Under the pieces are notes generated by a model. The model searched no databases. It was given only the letters and a program-made list of their open reading frames with translations, and was not told where the DNA came from. Positions 61,070-64,000 of a DNA stretch of 64,000 bases are shown here, piece after piece. A program made the translations under genes and the position numbers. Origin of the DNA: an uncultured Oscillibacter sp. (GTDB lineage Bacteria > Bacillota > Clostridia > Oscillospirales > Oscillospiraceae). Within the stretch, counting starts at the first letter, position 1; each line of letters opens with the position of its first letter. The stretch lies in assembly GCA_905200545.1 (NCBI GenBank), contig CAJKKQ010000006.1:1-64000 (forward strand). Direction: 5' to 3'.

Positions 61070-63109
61070 TCAGCAGAGCTTGGCGCCTGCGGGAATACTG
61101 TCGTCCAGCATCAGCAGGTGGAGCTTCTCCTCCCCGTGCTCGGTGTGGACGGCGGAGATCAGCATGCCGTTGGACTCCAGGCCCATCATCTTCCGGGGCG
61201 GCAGGTTCACGATGGCCACCAACGTCTTGCCGATGAGATCCTCGGGCTCATAGAACTTGTGGATGCCGGAGAGGATCTGGCGGTCGGTGCCGGTGCCGTC
61301 GTCCAGGGTAAATTTCAGCAGCTTTTCGCTCTTTTTTACCGCCTGGCAGTCCTTTACCTTCACCACCCGGAAGTCGGACTTGCAGAAGGTGTCGAAGTCC
61401 ACCTTCTCGGTGAGCTGGGGCTCCACCTCCACGGCGGGCAGGGCGGCCTTCCGGGCCGCGGCCTCCAGGGCTTCCAGCTCCTCCAGGGCCTTGTCCAGGT
61501 CGATGCGGGGGAAGAGGTTTTCACCCTTGGTGACGGCGGCGGTCTCACTGAGGCTGCCCCAGGCCGCGGCGTCCCAGGTGCGGACGGCTTCATCGGCGCC
61601 GATCTGGGCAAAGAGCTTGTCACAGCTCTCCGGCATGAAGGGAGAGAGGAGGATGCCGCAGATGCGGGTGGTCTCCAGCAGGTTATAGAGGACGTGGGCC
61701 AGGCGCGCCCCGTTGCTCTCCATGTCCTTGGCCAGGGCCCAGGGGGCGTTCTCGTCGATATACTTGTTGGCCCGCTGGATGACCTTGAAGACCTCGTCCA
61801 ATGCCTTGTGGGGGGCGAAGGTATCCATGGCGGCCTGGTACCGGTTCCGCAGGCCGGCAGCCAGGCCGATGAGCTCACCGTCGAACTGAGCGCCCTCGCC
61901 GGACAGGGCACCGGAATCCCCGGTCGCGCCTGCACAGGCGGCTGCCAGCTTCTTTTCTTCCTCAGTGGCGCCGCAGCCCTCCGGCAGTGTGCCGCCGAAG
62001 TATTTGCCCACCATGGCGGTGGTGCGGCTGACCAAATTGCCCAGGTCGTTGGCAAGATCGGTGTTGATGGTCTGGATCAGCAGCTCGTTGCTAAAGTTGC
62101 CGTCGGAGCCGAAGGGGAAGGTGCGCATCAGGAAGAAGCGCAGGGCGTCCACGCCGAACTTCTCCGCCAGGATATAGGGATCCACCACGTTGCCCTTGGA
62201 CTTACTCATCTTGCCGCCGTCCAGCAGCAGCCAGCCGTGGCCGAAGACGTGCTTGGGCAACGGCATTTCCATGCTCATGAGCATGGCGGGCCAGATGATG
62301 GAGTGGAACCGGACGATCTCCTTGCCCACGATGTGGACGTCGGCGGGCCAGTACTTGTCGTAATCGTGGTACTTGTCGTTGAAGAGGCCCAGAGCAGTGG
62401 TGTAGTTGAAGAGGGCGTCCACCCACACGTACACCACGTGGCCGGGGTCAAAGTCCACGGGCACGCCCCAGGTGAAGGAGGTACGGGAGACGCACAGATC
62501 CTCCAGGCCGGGATCGATGAAGTTTTTCACCATCTCGTTGACGCGGCTGCGGGGCTGGAGGAAGTCGGTGTTCTCCAGCAGGTCCCGGATCCGGTCGGCG
62601 TACTTGGACAGGCGGAAGAAATAAGCTTCCTCCTCGGCGTCCTGGACCTCCCGGCCGCAGTCGGGGCACTTGCCGTCCACCAGCTGGCTCTCCGTCCAGA
62701 AGGACTCGCAGGGCTTGCAGTACTTGCCCTTGTAGGTGCCCTTGTAGATATCGCCCTTTTCGTACATCTTCCGGAAGATCTTCTGAATGGAGGCGACATG
62801 GTAATCGTCGGTGGTGCGGATGAAGCGGTCGTTGGAGATGTTCATCAGCTTCCACAGGTCCTTGACGCCCTGGGGACCCTCCACGATGCGGTCCACGAAT
62901 TCCTTGGGGGTGACGCCGGCCTCGGTGGCCTTGTCCTCGATCTTCTGGCCGTGCTCGTCGGTGCCGGTGAGGAACATGACGTCATAGCCCTGCAGGCGCT
63001 TGTAGCGGGCCAGGGCGTCGGTGGCCACGGTGCAGTAGGTGTGGCCGATGTGGAGCTTGTCGGAGGGGTAGTAAATAGGGGTTGTGATATAGAATTTCTG
63101 CTGTTCCAT
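61070..63109 (-). CDS. metG: Methionyl-tRNA synthetase
   Basis: Charges tRNA-Met. The 679-residue enzyme has the HIGH motif (residues 20-23, KLHIGHTYC), a zinc-type knuckle CKPC..CPDC (about residues 130-150) and the KMSKS loop (GGKMSKSKGNVV, about 299). It also has an anticodon-binding helical domain and a C-terminal EMAP-like tRNA-binding domain (about the last 105 residues, FDTFCKSDFRVVKVKDCQAV). AAGGAG precedes the ATG. Confidence 0.97.
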   Translation of the reverse strand: MEQQKFYITTPIYYPSDKLHIGHTYCTVATDALARYKRLQGYDVMFLTGTDEHGQKIEDKATEAGVTPKEFVDRIVEGPQGVKDLWKLMNISNDRFIRTTDDYHVASIQKIFRKMYEKGDIYKGTYKGKYCKPCESFWTESQLVDGKCPDCGREVQDAEEEAYFFRLSKYADRIRDLLENTDFLQPRSRVNEMVKNFIDPGLEDLCVSRTSFTWGVPVDFDPGHVVYVWVDALFNYTTALGLFNDKYHDYDKYWPADVHIVGKEIVRFHSIIWPAMLMSMEMPLPKHVFGHGWLLLDGGKMSKSKGNVVDPYILAEKFGVDALRFFLMRTFPFGSDGNFSNELLIQTINTDLANDLGNLVSRTTAMVGKYFGGTLPEGCGATEEEKKLAAACAGATGDSGALSGEGAQFDGELIGLAAGLRNRYQAAMDTFAPHKALDEVFKVIQRANKYIDENAPWALAKDMESNGARLAHVLYNLLETTRICGILLSPFMPESCDKLFAQIGADEAVRTWDAAAWGSLSETAAVTKGENLFPRIDLDKALEELEALEAAARKAALPAVEVEPQLTEKVDFDTFCKSDFRVVKVKDCQAVKKSEKLLKFTLDDGTGTDRQILSGIHKFYEPEDLIGKTLVAIVNLPPRKMMGLESNGMLISAVHTEHGEEKLHLLMLDDSIPAGAKLC

Positions 63110-63171
63110 GAGGTTTCTCCTTTTTCACGGCGGCTCCGAATGGAAGAGCGCCGGTATTGACACAACTATTC

Positions 63172-63200
63172 ATTATAATCGACCTTTTATCCGATTACAA
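63172..63200 (-). promoter_or_regulatory. Promoter of metG
   Basis: On the minus strand TTGTAA (63200-63195) and TATAAT (63177-63172) are separated by 17 bp. Confidence 0.72.
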
Positions 63201-63233
63201 TGCGCCGGAGGAAAAAATCCGCAAAATACGGCC

Positions 63234-64000
63234 TTATTCCTGCTGTTTTTCCTCCGCCAGGGATCCGTGGCGCAGCCAGCGGCCGGAGAGATAGTAGGCC
63301 ACCGTGGCGGCAAAGCCCACCGCCCAGCCCACGCCGAAGCCGTAGTACATGTACATGGGGCCGAAGTACGCTGCCATCAGGTATACGGAGGGCACCCGCA
63401 GCAAGATCAAAGACAGGATGGTGTTCACCATGGGAAAGACGCTCTCCCCCGCCCCCCGCATGGCGTTGTTGAGGGTGAAGAACACGGCAAAGAGGGCGTA
63501 GAAGGGCATGATGCCCTGCAAGTACGCCGCCCCGGCGTCGATGACGGCGGGGGTCTGGGAGAAGATGGAGATGAAGAACGGTCCGCAGGGGATCAGAAGG
63601 GCCGTCATGGCCAACGACCACACCTCCGCCGATCCCACCGTCACCCGGACGCCCCGCCGGGCCCGGTCCAGGCGTTTGGCGCCGATGTTCTGGCCCACGA
63701 AGGCGGTGACGGCGTTGGAGAGGCTCTGCACCGGCAAAAAGGCCAGCTGATCCAGCCGGTAGCCCACGTTGTACCCGGCGGTATAGGCCTCCCCGTAGGA
63801 GTTGACCTTGCTCATGATGACCATGGACCCCACCGCCACCAGGGACATCTGGATGCCCGCCGGGAGGCCGATGCCCATGATCTGGCGGAAGAGTTCCCGG
63901 TCGAACCGGCGGCAGAAGGGGCGGATGCGGATCTGGGGATAGCGGTGGTTGATGAAAAAGATGCCGAAGAGCCAGGAAAAGGCCTGGGAGATGATGGTGC
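63234..64000 (-). CDS. MATE-family transporter (5' part outside window)
   Basis: The C-terminal 255 residues of a MATE exporter. Visible family segments are IMGIGLPAGIQMSLVAVGSM, AVTAFVGQNIGAKRLDRARR and FFTLNNAMRGAGESVFPMVN. They span about six hydrophobic helices and end in a short charged tail (RHGSLAEEKQQE). The frame continues open to the window edge, so the start is not seen. An internal ATG at 63878 is not the real start. The substrate is unknown. Confidence 0.9.
   Translation of the reverse strand, partial: TIISQAFSWLFGIFFINHRYPQIRIRPFCRRFDRELFRQIMGIGLPAGIQMSLVAVGSMVIMSKVNSYGEAYTAGYNVGYRLDQLAFLPVQSLSNAVTAFVGQNIGAKRLDRARRGVRVTVGSAEVWSLAMTALLIPCGPFFISIFSQTPAVIDAGAAYLQGIMPFYALFAVFFTLNNAMRGAGESVFPMVNTILSLILLRVPSVYLMAAYFGPMYMYYGFGVGWAVGFAATVAYYLSGRWLRHGSLAEEKQQE

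Overview
The window is a chromosomal replication-origin region of a GC-rich Firmicute. The order rpmH-rnpA-yidD-yidC-khpB read leftwards and dnaA-dnaN-rlbA-recF-remB-gyrB-gyrA read rightwards is the classic Firmicute oriC neighbourhood. Strong GGAGG ribosome sites, a T-box leader, a class-2 GalT, YesM/YesN-type two-component genes and an [FeFe]-hydrogenase point to an anaerobic clostridial gut bacterium. I would guess an Oscillospiraceae relative (Flavonifractor/Lawsonibacter/Oscillibacter type), but that is inference. Genes left of about 4.2 kb lie mostly on the minus strand and the replication genes to the right on the plus strand, as expected for forks leaving an origin near 6 kb.

Layout: 0-4.2 kb glyQS with its T-box, then khpB, yidC, yidD, rnpA, rpmH (all minus). 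4.2-14.6 kb dnaA, oriC, dnaN, rlbA, recF, remB, a membrane protein, gyrB, gyrA and a small membrane protein. 14.6-16.5 kb a 561-bp inverted-duplication repeat, a Xre regulator and an RNase HI with a possible membrane-anchoring extension. 16.5-21.2 kb a LOR/SDH-domain protein, glutamine-dependent NAD synthase with a triplicated 3' end, and two unknown genes. 21.3-26.4 kb a MarR/MATE pair, a cadmium/zinc efflux operon (ArsR-type sensor, separate HMA protein, P-type ATPase) and a thioesterase. 26.5-38 kb an ECF sigma/RsgI-like pair with a small secreted repeat protein, a two-component system, and a six-gene operon joining a Gld-type ABC transporter to a second two-component system. 38-39.8 kb a monomeric [FeFe]-hydrogenase.

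40-55.5 kb is an integrated galactose locus: mglBAC import, a YesN/YesM-type two-component system with two extra sugar-binding proteins, an AraC regulator, and the complete Leloir set galK-galT-galE-galM. 55.5-64 kb holds a second ECF sigma/anti-sigma pair, a HAD phosphatase, ThpR, a BlaI/M56-peptidase operon with clear BlaI operators, metG, and a MATE transporter cut by the window edge.

The most unusual observation is that the 3' ends of housekeeping genes are remodelled by small repeat elements. recF carries two alternative 21-codon tails. nadE carries three copies of its last 62 bp, differing only at synonymous positions. In both genes the first tail is enclosed by inverted repeats and followed by hairpin-rich spacer, and a relative of the nadE spacer follows rnhA. 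This looks like a small element family that inserts near gene ends and leaves or supplies a working C-terminus. No rRNA, tRNA or CRISPR array was recognised.
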